64,000 nucleotides of DNA from Larkinella rosea (GCF_003858635.1 NZ_RQJO01000008.1:1364001-1428000); one strand, 5' to 3'. Counted from the first letter of the stretch, positions 1 to 8,026 are shown. Notes: generated from the letters alone by a model not told the origin. Numbers and translations are program-made.

Positions 1-328
1 AGTCGGCAGTCGTGTAACCGGCGGGCAAACCGCCTTTCCCTTTCGTCAGGTTGGCCGACACCAGCCGACCCAGGGCGGCATCTTCCATCATGATTTTTCC
101 GGCCAGATTTTCGCCGTGGCAATCCGCGCAGCCTTTGATGGCCACCAGGTGCTGACCGCGTTTCAAGGTGGTGCTGTCCGTCGGAATCGTCAGATTTTCA
201 GCCGGAAACCGGTACGGCTTTTCGACCCGGTTGCCAATGTTGGTGGAGATAAATAGGTAACCCGCCAGGAGCAGGGCGATCAGGGAACCCAGCACAATGC
301 CGGTTCCTTTCAAAATTTTGCGTAGCAT
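1..328 (-). CDS. c-type cytochrome, N-terminal part (cut by window edge)
   Basis: The reading frame starts at an ATG at 328 and stays open to the window edge, giving about 109 residues. It begins with a short basic stretch and one hydrophobic segment (residues about 10-27), so the protein is either anchored in the inner membrane or exported. A CADCH heme c motif lies near residue 70 and is followed by a Gly-rich stretch and ANLTKGKGG, as in class I cytochromes that act with membrane dehydrogenases. Its layout matches the first half of the diheme cytochrome at 26642, so the missing part probably carries a second CxxCH. No start further upstream is plausible. The electron donor and acceptor cannot be told from the fragment. 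Confidence 0.85.
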   Translation of the reverse strand, partial: MLRKILKGTGIVLGSLIALLLAGYLFISTNIGNRVEKPYRFPAENLTIPTDSTTLKRGQHLVAIKGCADCHGENLAGKIMMEDAALGRLVSANLTKGKGGLPAGYTTAD

Positions 329-530
329 GTCCCGTGTATTTGTTGTTGTTCAGTGTCCGGTAGCGGTTTTCCGTCACCGTTGTGCAAATGTCAGCAACTT
401 GTGGAGGTTTGTGCCTACGCCGGACGGACGAAAAACTACGCAAAACGGATTAGTAAGATTTTCGATTCTGACAGTAGAGAAAGGCGGTTTTTTCGCTTTA
501 TCGGCCAGGTATCCTTCATTTATTCATTCC

Positions 531-1304
531 ATGATTCTCGATCTATTTTCCCTTCAGGGCAAAACGGCGCTGGTAACCGGCGCCAAACGCGGTATTGGTA
601 AGGCAATGGCCATTGCGCTGGCCGAAGCCGGTGCTGATATTGTAGGTGTTTCGGCGACGCTCGAACCGGGTAGTGAGGTTGAAACCGCCGTAACGGCACT
701 GGGCCGCCAGTTTTATCCGTTTCCCGTCGATTTTACGGACCGGGCCGCTTTATATACTTTTCTGGAAACACTCCGCGATGAATGTCCGCCCATTGATATT
801 CTGGTCAATAATGCCGGTAACATTCGCCGAAAACCGGCCGCCGAACATCCGGACGAATACTGGGACGAAATCATCGACATCAACCTCAATGCCCAGTTCA
901 TTCTCAGCCGGGAAATCGGTCGGGACATGCTGGCGCGGGAGGTGAATTACAACCGAAAAATTATTTTTACGGCCTCTCTGCTCACCTTTCAGGGCGGTTT
1001 GACAGTACCCGGCTATGCCGCCAGCAAAGGGGCCATCGGTTCATTGACCAAGGCGCTGGCGAATGAATGGGCGTCGAAAGGAATCAATGTGAATGCCATT
1101 GCGCCGGGCTACATCGCCACCGACAACACGGCGGCTTTGCGGGCCGATGCCGATCGCAATCCGGCTATTCTGGCGCGGATTCCGGCCGGACGCTGGGGAG
1201 AAGCCGACGACCTGCAGGGCGCGGTTGTCTACCTGGCATCACAGGCTTCCAACTATGTGCAGGGCACCATTCTGACCGTCGATGGCGGCTGGATGGGGCG
1301 GTAG
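531..1304 (+). CDS. kduD: 2-deoxy-D-gluconate 3-dehydrogenase / KduD-type SDR
   Basis: A 257-residue classical short-chain dehydrogenase. It has the cofactor motif TGAKRGIG (near residues 17-24), NNAG (near 95), the active-site Ser in TASLL and YAASK (YxxxK). The start MILDLFSL, the central FQGG.VPGYAASK, and the end IPAGRWGEADDL...VDGGWMGR follow E. coli KduD closely as I remember it. KduD oxidises or reduces the C5 keto/hydroxyl of 2,5-diketo-3-deoxygluconate and 2-keto-3-deoxygluconate in degradation of unsaturated uronic acids. I chose ATG 531 because the frame upstream codes for nothing SDR-like. It stands alone here, but would link GH88 and lyase products (about 50-53 kb) to the KDG pathway. 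Confidence 0.88.
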   Translation: MILDLFSLQGKTALVTGAKRGIGKAMAIALAEAGADIVGVSATLEPGSEVETAVTALGRQFYPFPVDFTDRAALYTFLETLRDECPPIDILVNNAGNIRRKPAAEHPDEYWDEIIDINLNAQFILSREIGRDMLAREVNYNRKIIFTASLLTFQGGLTVPGYAASKGAIGSLTKALANEWASKGINVNAIAPGYIATDNTAALRADADRNPAILARIPAGRWGEADDLQGAVVYLASQASNYVQGTILTVDGGWMGR

Positions 1305-1333
1305 GTTAAAACATATCCACCATTTCGTAGTTT

Positions 1334-1870
1334 ATGATGGAAACAACCCTCACCATCATGGATACGAACGAAGCAAACGATGTAGAAATTACGGATAATA
1401 AAGAAACATTCGACCCGCAGGCGCGGGATGATTCATATTACTCCAAAGACCCCTACCAGCACGGTACGTCGGATTACGGAAAACCGAGCGAAGGCGTAGG
1501 CACCGGTGAAATGGTGGTTTCTTCGGCGGAGCGGGGCGATTTCGCCCATAACATTAGCGCAGATCGGGAAGAAAACCGGGGTAATTTCGAACACGAAGTT
1601 CGCCCGGATAGCCACGGATCGACGCAGGAATGGGACGTAAATCCCGAGGTTATTGCCGAAAACCGCCGGGATGCCGCCAATGCGCCGGACAGCGTCGCTA
1701 TTGGTTTGCCGAGCAGCGTCGAAGGGTTGCCCGACAATCCGTCGGACGAAGCGCTATTTGTCCGGCAGGGCGCTACGTATCTGGAAGAGGGCGATAAACC
1801 GTCGGAAAGCTACGATCCGCACCACATGGGGTACGGCAACGAAGACGATGAGAAAAAAGAGAAGTCGTAA
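1334..1870 (+). CDS. acidic, probably disordered hypothetical protein
   Basis: 178 residues, very rich in Asp, Glu, Asn, Gly, Ser and Pro, with almost no hydrophobic stretch. There is no signal peptide or membrane segment. I recognise no domain. The composition, with patches such as DDEKKEKS at the end, suggests an intrinsically disordered cytoplasmic protein. It starts 29 nt after kduD on the same strand and ends just before a strong terminator, so it may share that transcript. Alternative starts are the next ATG (1337) and one at residue 9. Function unknown. Confidence 0.7.
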   Translation: MMETTLTIMDTNEANDVEITDNKETFDPQARDDSYYSKDPYQHGTSDYGKPSEGVGTGEMVVSSAERGDFAHNISADREENRGNFEHEVRPDSHGSTQEWDVNPEVIAENRRDAANAPDSVAIGLPSSVEGLPDNPSDEALFVRQGATYLEEGDKPSESYDPHHMGYGNEDDEKKEKS

Positions 1871-1890
1871 AGTAAAGTTGAATCTTTGTA

Positions 1891-1925
1891 AAAACCGCCC
1901 GCTGTTCTTAGCGGGCGGTTTTTTT
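1891..1925 (+). terminator. Rho-independent terminator after the acidic ORF
   Basis: A 12-bp stem (AAAACCGCCCGC with its complement), an 8-nt loop and a run of seven T residues. It ends the kduD-side transcript and separates it from the convergent AraC gene. Confidence 0.9.
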
Positions 1926-2016
1926 ATAGAACAGACCGTCAGACGAAAGAGAAAAGAAGTGAAATTAACTCGTTACCCTTAAGGCGATTAGTCGTTGATC
2001 AATTTCTTTTGTAGTA

Positions 2017-2832
2017 CTATAGGTCGGAGGGAAGGCGCTGCGTCAATTGGCGGGTATCTTTCAGAAAATGGGAAAAGTCGGTATACCCGGCGTCTTCAAA
2101 TGGATACCGGCTACCGTGCCGTTTGTAAAGCTGAAGCGCGTGTTTGAAACGCAGGAGTTTCTGACAGTATTTCGGTGAATAACCCAGCGCTTCGGTGAAA
2201 TAGCGGTGTAAAGAAGGGTATGAAACGCCCAGCTCACGGCAAATCGATGGCAGATTCAGCCGCTGATTGATGCCCTGTTTTGCAAAATAATGCAAGGTTC
2301 TCTGCACGACCTGAAACCGGTAGTCCAACTCGACGGCCTGCGTTCGCTGGAGCAACATCATCTCCACGAGGTTGACCCGGGCGTTGAAGGAGGCAGCGGT
2401 TTGCAAGCGGTCTTCCCATTCATCGGATCGGATAAAGGCTGACAAATCCGTGTTCGCGTTTTCAACCTCAATGTTTTGAAAGCGGAGCAATTTTCCCAGC
2501 ATACCCGGTTTGAATTTGACGTAGAATTCGTGAACGCCCGCGGGGTAAATCGAGGTGTGCAAATCGGTCAGATTGCCGAAAAACCGGGAGCCCTGAATGG
2601 TTTTTACGGTGCCGTTTTTTTGATTAATCGTTAACCAGCTTTGCGTAGTCAGGCTGATGCACACCAGATTGGCGAGGTTGGGTAAGGCATTTAAATACAG
2701 TGGGTTGGATAAAGTAGCCGGTTGGTTTACTTCAAAATAATACTCGACAAAAACCGCTAGTGCCGGGCTGGGATAGGCCAGCCGGAAATGCGGTTCTGCT
2801 TCATCTTCGTAAATTACCCGACCCTGGTTCAT
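2017..2832 (-). CDS. AraC-family transcriptional regulator
   Basis: 271 residues. The C-terminal part (about 190-265) has the two helix-turn-helix units of AraC/XylS proteins: LPSICRELGVSYPSLHRYF as the first and FEDAGYTDFSHFLKDTR as the second. The N-terminal about 180 residues resemble the DUF6597-type domain common in Bacteroidota AraC regulators, with SRFFGNL and PAGVHEFYVKFKPG. Its start overlaps the stop of the upstream gene by four bases (ATGA), so it is the last gene of a three-gene operon with the synthetase-like protein and the GNAT enzyme and probably controls that operon. The effector is unknown. Confidence 0.88.
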   Translation of the reverse strand: MNQGRVIYEDEAEPHFRLAYPSPALAVFVEYYFEVNQPATLSNPLYLNALPNLANLVCISLTTQSWLTINQKNGTVKTIQGSRFFGNLTDLHTSIYPAGVHEFYVKFKPGMLGKLLRFQNIEVENANTDLSAFIRSDEWEDRLQTAASFNARVNLVEMMLLQRTQAVELDYRFQVVQRTLHYFAKQGINQRLNLPSICRELGVSYPSLHRYFTEALGYSPKYCQKLLRFKHALQLYKRHGSRYPFEDAGYTDFSHFLKDTRQLTQRLPSDL

Positions 2833-3767
2833 GATAGCAACCGGAACAGCATTTCGACCCCGAGGCCGGTGATCAGAAACCGCTCCTTTTTATTTTGTAA
2901 CAATTGCTGCGTCCAGTCGACAAAACCGCCGTCGCCAATTTCGTATTCCTGCCCGCGAATCGTGGCCATTACCTTGTATTGCAGCCCTTTATAATACGAA
3001 TTCTCGCGGCTCGGCGACGTTTCCGTCTCCATCACAACGTCTTTCCGGAGTTGTAAGATATGATCTTTTACGACTTCCGGCAACCGCCCGCCGTCCGTTC
3101 CTTCCCGCTGAATGAGTTTAAACCGGAGTGCATCGACCCGCAGGGTATCGCGCAAAACGGCGGTCATCACCGCAATGTGTTCGGCCAGGCTTTCTTTTTC
3201 GAATTGAAAATGACCGGTGTCGCGTCCGGACGATACCAGAGCCGCAATCTTAAAATGTTGTGTATGACCCGGAATGGCCACTTTCGGCGTTCGAACGTGC
3301 CGCTGAATGGTGCTGAATCGCAACGGGTCGGTGGGCAAAACCGGCTGCCATTGACCGGTTTTTTTCAGGTCGCTGCAGTGCAAAGCCAGGGCATTGGTGG
3401 CGTCGGCGAGCACTTCGGTACCGCGCAAAGCCGACAGAATTTTCTTCTGATCGGCCGTTGCCACCACCGAACAGGAACCCAGCGGAGCGACCGGTGACAA
3501 CTCGACGGCCCGGAACTGGAAGGTTTCGAAAATCCGCAGCAGCCTGGTTTCCAGTTCCTGCAAAGCCGTAACGTTCAGATCGGCCGGTTTGACAAACCGG
3601 TTTTTCTGGTAGTGCTGCAGCAATTCGGCGGGAGAAATGCGATCCGTTTGCCGGTCGAAAACTTCCAGCAACAGCGAGTTGAGTTCCGAAGGCGTCAGTT
3701 CTTCCGACAAAATCCGGACCAGATCGGGCCGGTTGATGCGTTGCAAAATCTTTTCAGCGATGCTCAT
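2829..3767 (-). CDS. class II aminoacyl-tRNA synthetase-like protein of unknown function
   Basis: 312 residues, no signal peptide. I see patterns of class II synthetase catalytic cores. After R156, HFKIAALVSSGRDTG (171-185) resembles motif 2, and GLGVEMLFR (301-309) close to the C-terminus resembles the Gly-rich motif 3 with its ATP-binding Arg. No anticodon-binding domain follows. HisZ and PoxA/YjeA-type paralogs have this kind of shape. This is pattern recognition, not a proven family. The gene overlaps its neighbours by four bases on each side, so translation is probably coupled with the GNAT and AraC genes. Making an activated amino acid for the acetyltransferase-like partner is a guess. 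Confidence 0.55.
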   Translation of the reverse strand: MSIAEKILQRINRPDLVRILSEELTPSELNSLLLEVFDRQTDRISPAELLQHYQKNRFVKPADLNVTALQELETRLLRIFETFQFRAVELSPVAPLGSCSVVATADQKKILSALRGTEVLADATNALALHCSDLKKTGQWQPVLPTDPLRFSTIQRHVRTPKVAIPGHTQHFKIAALVSSGRDTGHFQFEKESLAEHIAVMTAVLRDTLRVDALRFKLIQREGTDGGRLPEVVKDHILQLRKDVVMETETSPSRENSYYKGLQYKVMATIRGQEYEIGDGGFVDWTQQLLQNKKERFLITGLGVEMLFRLLS

Positions 3768-4318
3768 GATTGCAGTCTGGCTAACTTCGCTTCGTCGATC
3801 AGGCTGTACCGGTATTCATCCACGATTTTCCCGTTCTTATACACGGCAGCCCGCTGGATGATGTCCAGCACAAAACCGTTCTTCTCCAACACCCGCATCG
3901 ACGCTTTGTTATACGCAAAAATGCCCGCAAAGAGCCGGATCAGGTCCGTATTGGCGAAGGTATACTGAATCAACTGCCGAATGGCCGCCGTGGCAATTCC
4001 CCGGCCCCAATACGGTTCGCCCAGCCAATAGCCGATTTCGCCCGAAAGCCGGTGGATGTCGGTTTGCATCACTACCCCGGCCACCCCCGCAAAGTTGCCG
4101 TTCTCGTAAACCCCAAAAACCAGACTTAAATCGCCTTTCAGGGCGGTTTCGATAAACCAGATGGCGTCGGCGAGCGTATACGGATGCGGCATGCGATCGC
4201 GCAGATTGAGCCAGAGCGCCCGGTTATTGGCCAGTTGGGCGATGGATTCGGCATCGGTGGTTTTCAGCGTTTCCAGCGTAATACCGTTTCCGCAATTGAT
4301 TTCGATTCGCGTGTTCAT
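3764..4318 (-). CDS. GNAT-family N-acetyltransferase (RimJ/RimL-like)
   Basis: 184 residues from ATG 4318. The frame is open further upstream, but those residues look non-coding. The GNAT fold is clear: EIGYWLGEPYWGRGIATAAI holds the acetyl-CoA pyrophosphate loop (GRGIAT), followed by IFAYNKASMRVLEKNGF, typical of RimJ/RimL enzymes that acetylate N-terminal amines or other small amines. It is first in the reverse operon and overlaps the synthetase-like gene by four bases (ATGA). The substrate cannot be told; the pairing suggests an aminoacyl- or peptide-type amine. Confidence 0.88.
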   Translation of the reverse strand: MNTRIEINCGNGITLETLKTTDAESIAQLANNRALWLNLRDRMPHPYTLADAIWFIETALKGDLSLVFGVYENGNFAGVAGVVMQTDIHRLSGEIGYWLGEPYWGRGIATAAIRQLIQYTFANTDLIRLFAGIFAYNKASMRVLEKNGFVLDIIQRAAVYKNGKIVDEYRYSLIDEAKLARLQS

Positions 4319-4413
4319 AGTTCGTAAAGTTGCCCGGAAATCCAGTGAATTCAGGTGTAAAATTCTATCATCTTGTAAAAAACGTATTTTATGGAAGCTT
4401 TTTACCAAAAAAG

Positions 4414-4444
4414 TTGCCGTAACCGCCCCGGTTTTCTAATATTG
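4414..4444 (+). promoter_or_regulatory. Probable promoter of the DUF1080 gene
   Basis: TTG at 4414-4416 and TAATATTG at 4437-4444 lie 20 nt apart, one base off the Bacteroidota consensus TTG-N19-TAnnTTTG. The predicted start of transcription near 4451 lies before the chosen ATG at 4493 and argues against the longer ORF start at 4391. Confidence 0.5.
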
Positions 4445-4492
4445 TTCTGCTGTAATCGTGCAGTAAAAAAATTGAACTCAAATTCATTCAGT

Positions 4493-5212
4493 ATGAAAAT
4501 TTCGTTCAGCATGATGGCCCGCGTGGCCTTGTTGGCATTGGTGATCAACGTTGCGAATCGGGCTGAAACTCAGGCAACTGGTCCCAAAAAAGGCAAATGG
4601 GTCAAACTTTTCGATGGCAAGACATTGACAGGCTGGCATACTTATCTGAAAGCGGGTCAGCCGGTGTCCGATAAATGGAAGGTGGAAGACGGCGCGATTA
4701 CATTGGCCAGCCGGGGTGGGGGCGACCTTGTAACCGATAAGGAATTTACGAACTACGAACTGGAACTGGAGTGGAAAATTTCGGAAAAAGGCAACAGCGG
4801 CATTATCTACCGCGTTCATGAAGATCCAAAATACAAGGCTTCGTATCAAACCGGTCCGGAAATGCAGGTGCTTGACAATGAGCGCCATCCGGACGCCAAA
4901 GCGGGTAAAAACGGAAACCGTACGTCCGGTTCACTCTATGACCTGCTGCCGCCATCGGACTTCTCGGCCCAGAAAGTAGCCGGTGAGTGGAACAAAGTGA
5001 AACTGGTGGTCAACAACGGCACCGTGGAGCATTACCTGAACGGCAAGAAAGTGGTTGAATACAAAACCAGCGGCCCGGAATGGGACAAGATGGTGAGTGA
5101 AAGCAAATTCAAAGGCTGGGAAGGATTCAATAAATTCAACACCGGCCACATTGCGCTGCAAGACCACGGCGATAAAGTATGGTATCGGAATATCCGGATC
5201 AAAGAACTTTAA
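4493..5212 (+). CDS. DUF1080 (3-keto-disaccharide hydrolase-like) exported protein
   Basis: 239 residues. A signal peptide covers about residues 1-24 (ending near ANRAETQA). The rest is one DUF1080 domain, a laminin-G/concanavalin-like beta sandwich, with WVKLFDGKTLTGWHTY at its start, EWKISEKGNSGIIYRV in the middle and GHIALQDHGDKVWYRNIRI at the end. Pfam names the family 3-keto-disaccharide hydrolase; members act outside the cytoplasm on keto-glycosides. The next gene is a sugar-isomerase-like TIM barrel, a frequent companion of DUF1080 proteins, so a shared role in glycoside breakdown is likely. I set the start at ATG 4493 from the signal peptide and the promoter at 4414. Confidence 0.88.
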   Translation: MKISFSMMARVALLALVINVANRAETQATGPKKGKWVKLFDGKTLTGWHTYLKAGQPVSDKWKVEDGAITLASRGGGDLVTDKEFTNYELELEWKISEKGNSGIIYRVHEDPKYKASYQTGPEMQVLDNERHPDAKAGKNGNRTSGSLYDLLPPSDFSAQKVAGEWNKVKLVVNNGTVEHYLNGKKVVEYKTSGPEWDKMVSESKFKGWEGFNKFNTGHIALQDHGDKVWYRNIRIKEL

Positions 5213-5216
5213 TTGT

Positions 5217-5289
5217 GATTGAGTGAATGAGCGATTGAGTGAAGGATTAAAAATTACGCTTTTTCACTCAATCGCTCATTTACTCAATC
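5217..5289. repeat. Intergenic long-arm inverted repeat (GAGTGAATGAGCGATT type)
   Basis: Arms 5217-5243 and 5263-5289 pair over 27 nt with one mismatch around a 19-nt loop, filling the gap between the DUF1080 and TIM-barrel genes. The arm is built from repeats of GATTGAGTGAA. It starts five bases after a stop codon and ends 16 nt before the next start. Confidence 0.85.
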
Positions 5290-5305
5290 TCTCAATCAAA
5301 CCTTC

Positions 5306-6184
5306 ATGAAAACTCCTTCCCGCCGTTCGGCCATCAAAACCCTGGCCGGAACCGCCCTGACCTTTTCTGCGATCGACTCTTTAGCTGCTGAAATGGACGC
5401 TACAAAAACCGCCTTTCCGGCGTTGAAAGGCCGGATCAACCACTCGGCCTGCAAATGGTGCTACGGCAAAATTCCGCTGGAAGACTTCGCCAAAGCGGCC
5501 AAGGAAATTGGCCTGACCGGTATCGACCTGCTCGGCCCCGCCGACTGGCCCATTGTGCAGAAATACGGGTTGACCTGCTCCATGGCGCAGGGCGCCGGAA
5601 AAGGCATCAACGACGGTTTTAACGATCCGCGTCTGCACGACGAACTGGTGGCCAGCTACGAAGCCATTTTTCCGAAACTGAAAGAAGCCGGTTTGAAGAA
5701 CGTCATCTGTTTTTCGGGCAACCGCCACGGGATGGACGACCAGAAGGGGCTGGAAAACTGCGCGATCGGTCTGAAACGACTGATGAGCAGCGCCGAAAAA
5801 CACGGCGTGGTGATGGTGATGGAGTTGCTCAATAGCAAGGTCAACCACAAAGATTACATGTGTGACAAGTCGGCCTGGGGCGTTGAACTGTGCAAACGCG
5901 TGGGCTCCGAAAACTTCAAGCTGCTGTACGATATTTACCACATGCAGATCATGGAAGGTGATATCATCCGGACGATCCAGCAAGATCACCAGTATTTTGC
6001 CCATTACCATACCGGCGGAAATCCGGGACGCAACGAGATCGATAATTCGCAGGAACTCTATTACCCGGCCATTATGCAGGCCATCGTCGACACCGGTTTC
6101 AAAGGCTTTGTTGCGCAGGAGTTTATTCCAAAACGCGATCCGCTGACCTCGCTGCGGGAAAGCATCGCAATTTGCGACGTGTAG
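5306..6184 (+). CDS. Exported sugar isomerase/epimerase-like TIM barrel (hydroxypyruvate isomerase-like)
   Basis: 292 residues. The N-terminus SRRSAIKTLAGTAL is Tat-like (twin Arg, then a hydrophobic stretch), with a cleavage region near SLAAE. The body is an AP-endonuclease-2-type TIM barrel. Probable metal ligands are the Glu of VMVMELLNSK, the Asp and His of LLYDIYH, the His of AHYHTGG, and the Glu of VAQEF, the set used by hydroxypyruvate isomerase and ketose 3-epimerases. Export together with the DUF1080 protein suggests work on keto-sugars in the periplasm. Family assignment is firm; the exact reaction is not. Confidence 0.82.
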   Translation: MKTPSRRSAIKTLAGTALTFSAIDSLAAEMDATKTAFPALKGRINHSACKWCYGKIPLEDFAKAAKEIGLTGIDLLGPADWPIVQKYGLTCSMAQGAGKGINDGFNDPRLHDELVASYEAIFPKLKEAGLKNVICFSGNRHGMDDQKGLENCAIGLKRLMSSAEKHGVVMVMELLNSKVNHKDYMCDKSAWGVELCKRVGSENFKLLYDIYHMQIMEGDIIRTIQQDHQYFAHYHTGGNPGRNEIDNSQELYYPAIMQAIVDTGFKGFVAQEFIPKRDPLTSLRESIAICDV

Positions 6185-6186
6185 GG

Positions 6187-6261
6187 ACGTGCCCACGGAC
6201 TTTAGTCCGTGATTCCTGTAAAACTCGGACTAAACAGGGCCGCCCGGCGGTCCGTAGGTAC
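6187..6261. repeat. Dispersed palindrome family A, paired copy
   Basis: Left copy 6187-6211 has the core CACGGACTTTAGTCCGTG. The right copy (6226-6261, opposite orientation) is a variant with a GC-rich insert splitting the core (CGGACTAAAC...GGTCCGTAGGTAC). The same family occurs at 14416, 39375, 42907 and 52179. The element begins three bases after the TIM-barrel stop codon. Confidence 0.8.
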
Positions 6262-6269
6262 CGTAAATA

Positions 6270-6301
6270 AAAGGCTTCTCTGTGACCGGGGAAGCCTTTT
6301 T
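6270..6301 (+). terminator. Rho-independent terminator
   Basis: AAAGGCTTC pairs with GAAGCCTTT around a short loop, followed by T residues. It closes the DUF1080/TIM-barrel transcript. Confidence 0.8.
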
Positions 6302-6358
6302 ACGTCTATGTAGGATTAGGGAATTCGTTTGAAACGCATCTTCCAAAATCCGCTTGCC

Positions 6359-7453
6359 ATGAACACCGATACGCCCGATCAGTATAGTAGCCTACTGAGC
6401 GACATCAGCCGCCAGATTTTACAAAGCCGTTACCGGGCCGCCAAGCTCGTCAATCGTGAGTTGCTGCTGCTTTACTACGCCGTTGGAAAACGATTGTCTG
6501 AGAAGATTGCTGCCGAGAAGTGGGGCGCAGGTGTGTTAGAAAAATTGTCGGCTGATTTGCAAAAGCAGTTGCCGGGCCTGCGGGGCTTTTCATACCGCAA
6601 TCTGAGAAATATCCGCCAGTTTGCTGATGAATACAATGCTCTAATTGGGCAGTTATTAACGGCCAAAAGTCAAACTATTGATAATCAGGAGGATTTAATT
6701 TGGCAGTTAACGACTGCCAAATTGGAGAACTTCGATGTTGACATCTTCTTAAGTGTCGGATTTACCCACCACATCCTGTTACTAAATCGCTGTCATGATT
6801 GGAATGAGCGATGGTTTTATATGCAGAAGGTTGTCGTAAACCAATGGACCATTGACATGCTTGACTGGCAGATAAAATCGAAAGCCTATCAAAAGCGTGA
6901 CCAGACATTACCCAATAATTTTGCCGCTACGCTGACCGAAACTATACGTGATACGGCCTTACAGGCCTTCAAAGACGAATACTTGCTCGATTTTATCAAC
7001 GTCGAAAAAGACGACGAGCGCGTCGTTGAAAAAGGCATTGTACAGAATATCCGCGAATTCATTTTGAAAATGGGCACCGGTTTTTCGTTCGTTGGCAATC
7101 AATACCGGTTGGTGGTGGATGAAAAGGAGTTTTTTGTGGATCTGCTATTTTTTAACAGACAGTTGCAATGCCTGGTTGCGGTGGAATTGAAGCGTAGCGA
7201 GTTCCGACCGGAGTATTTGGGGCAGCTCAATTTTTATGTCAATGTCCTGAATGGTCAAATTCGATTGCCACACGAAAATCCCAGTATTGGCATCCTGCTT
7301 TGTAAAGAGAAATCAAATGCAGTGATTGAATACGCTTTTCAAGGGTACACCACACCAATGGGCGTATCGACCTACCAACTCAGCTCCGATCTTCCCGAAC
7401 ACCTGCGAGCGGTGTTACCCGATCCGGAAGCGTTGAGAAAGTTGCTGGACTAA
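6359..7453 (+). CDS. DUF1016 / YhcG-type PD-(D/E)XK nuclease-domain protein
   Basis: 364 residues from ATG 6359; an in-frame TTG at 6329 is an alternative. The N-terminal part (about 10-160) matches DUF1016_N, with KLVNRELLLLYYAVGKRLSE and GFSYRNLRNIRQFADEY. The C-terminal nuclease core has D261 (FFVDLLFF) and E276/K278 (VAVELKRSEF), then GQLNFYVNVL, a complete PD-(D/E)XK site. Family members are patchily distributed, travel with restriction-modification and toxin loci, and E. coli YhcG is one. Here it sits alone between two terminators. Its sequence is visibly more AT-rich than its neighbours, which suggests recent transfer. The target is unknown. Confidence 0.9.
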   Translation: MNTDTPDQYSSLLSDISRQILQSRYRAAKLVNRELLLLYYAVGKRLSEKIAAEKWGAGVLEKLSADLQKQLPGLRGFSYRNLRNIRQFADEYNALIGQLLTAKSQTIDNQEDLIWQLTTAKLENFDVDIFLSVGFTHHILLLNRCHDWNERWFYMQKVVVNQWTIDMLDWQIKSKAYQKRDQTLPNNFAATLTETIRDTALQAFKDEYLLDFINVEKDDERVVEKGIVQNIREFILKMGTGFSFVGNQYRLVVDEKEFFVDLLFFNRQLQCLVAVELKRSEFRPEYLGQLNFYVNVLNGQIRLPHENPSIGILLCKEKSNAVIEYAFQGYTTPMGVSTYQLSSDLPEHLRAVLPDPEALRKLLD

Positions 7454-7468
7454 TGGTGTGGAAAAACA

Positions 7469-7504
7469 AACCCCGGCTTTCCTGTGCACAGGAAAGCCGG
7501 GGTT
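7469..7504. terminator. Bidirectional terminator between convergent genes
   Basis: A perfect palindrome with 18-bp arms (AACCCCGGCTTTCCTGTG and its complement) flanked by A and T residues, between the DUF1016 stop at 7453 and the convergent exported-protein stop at 7526. It should work in both directions. Confidence 0.85.
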
Positions 7505-7525
7505 GCACATAGGTCAGGTGTAAAA

Positions 7526-7933
7526 TTACTTCGCCGGAGCGTAGGTAATAAACCGTTGCGCCTGAACGGCGGGTAACGCGCCGATCTCGACCTGACGGAC
7601 AACGACCTGCTGCCCGGCGCTGATCTCAAAATAATACACCCCGGTTTTCATTCCTTCGAAGTCGAATTTACGCCAGTGGCTGGCCGGCGTTTTGCTCAGG
7701 TCTTCCTGGTAAAGAACCGTGTTTTTGGCGTCTTTCAACCGGATGGTCACCTTCTTAGGCTGGCGGACGGCCAGCATTAAATTGATTTTTTCCTGGGCTC
7801 CCAGAAACATGCTTACTTCAAAAGCATTGTTGTCAGATGCGGGTTCACTGGCTGCGGTTACCTGGGCGTTCGATACCGGAATCAGGAAGCCCAAAAAAAG
7901 AATCATCAGTACTTGTTGTGCGATCGTTTTCAT
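7526..7933 (-). CDS. Small exported protein with beta-sandwich-like domain
   Basis: 135 residues from ATG 7933; the longer frame only adds a Gln-rich tail from a repeat-like stretch. A signal peptide (LMILFLGFLIPVSNAQ) ends near residue 24. The mature part, with KVTIRLKDAKNTVLYQEDL and MKTGVYYFEISAGQQVVVRQVEIG, has the rhythm of the short beta-sandwich proteins of Bacteroidota that resemble secretion-tail or DUF3244 domains. I do not recognise the exact family. It is divergent from the LysR gene, with 94 nt between them, and may be controlled by it. Confidence 0.72.
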   Translation of the reverse strand: MKTIAQQVLMILFLGFLIPVSNAQVTAASEPASDNNAFEVSMFLGAQEKINLMLAVRQPKKVTIRLKDAKNTVLYQEDLSKTPASHWRKFDFEGMKTGVYYFEISAGQQVVVRQVEIGALPAVQAQRFITYAPAK

Positions 7934-7972
7934 GATTTGCTGTTGTTGTTGTCTGTGACAAAGGTGCGGCAT

Positions 7973-8003
7973 TTTGAAATATTAGCATAACGAATTATTT
8001 TTG
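7973..8003 (+). promoter_or_regulatory. Promoter of the LysR/MetR-like gene
   Basis: TTTG at 7973-7976 and TATTTTTG at 7996-8003 with exactly 19 nt between match the Bacteroidota -33/-7 consensus. Transcription should begin near 8010, right at the operator-like palindrome. Confidence 0.7.
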
Positions 8004-8011
8004 TCAAAATC

Positions 8012-8026
8012 ATGAATTTTATTCAT
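8012..8026. promoter_or_regulatory. MetR-type operator (TGAA-N5-TTCA) before the LysR start
   Basis: The perfect dyad ATGAA-TTTTA-TTCAT contains TGAANNNNNTTCA, the consensus known for E. coli MetR. It ends one base before the start codon at 8028 and covers the predicted transcription start, a position suited to autorepression. Confidence 0.65.

Noticed and set aside
297-530. Extended start for kduD from ATG 297
   Set aside because: The added 78 residues have no SDR character, while MILDLFSL matches the family start.
5381-6196. 271-codon frame opposite the TIM-barrel gene, with many His and Val
   Set aside because: An antisense shadow of a well-supported enzyme; His/Val runs come from the complementary codons.
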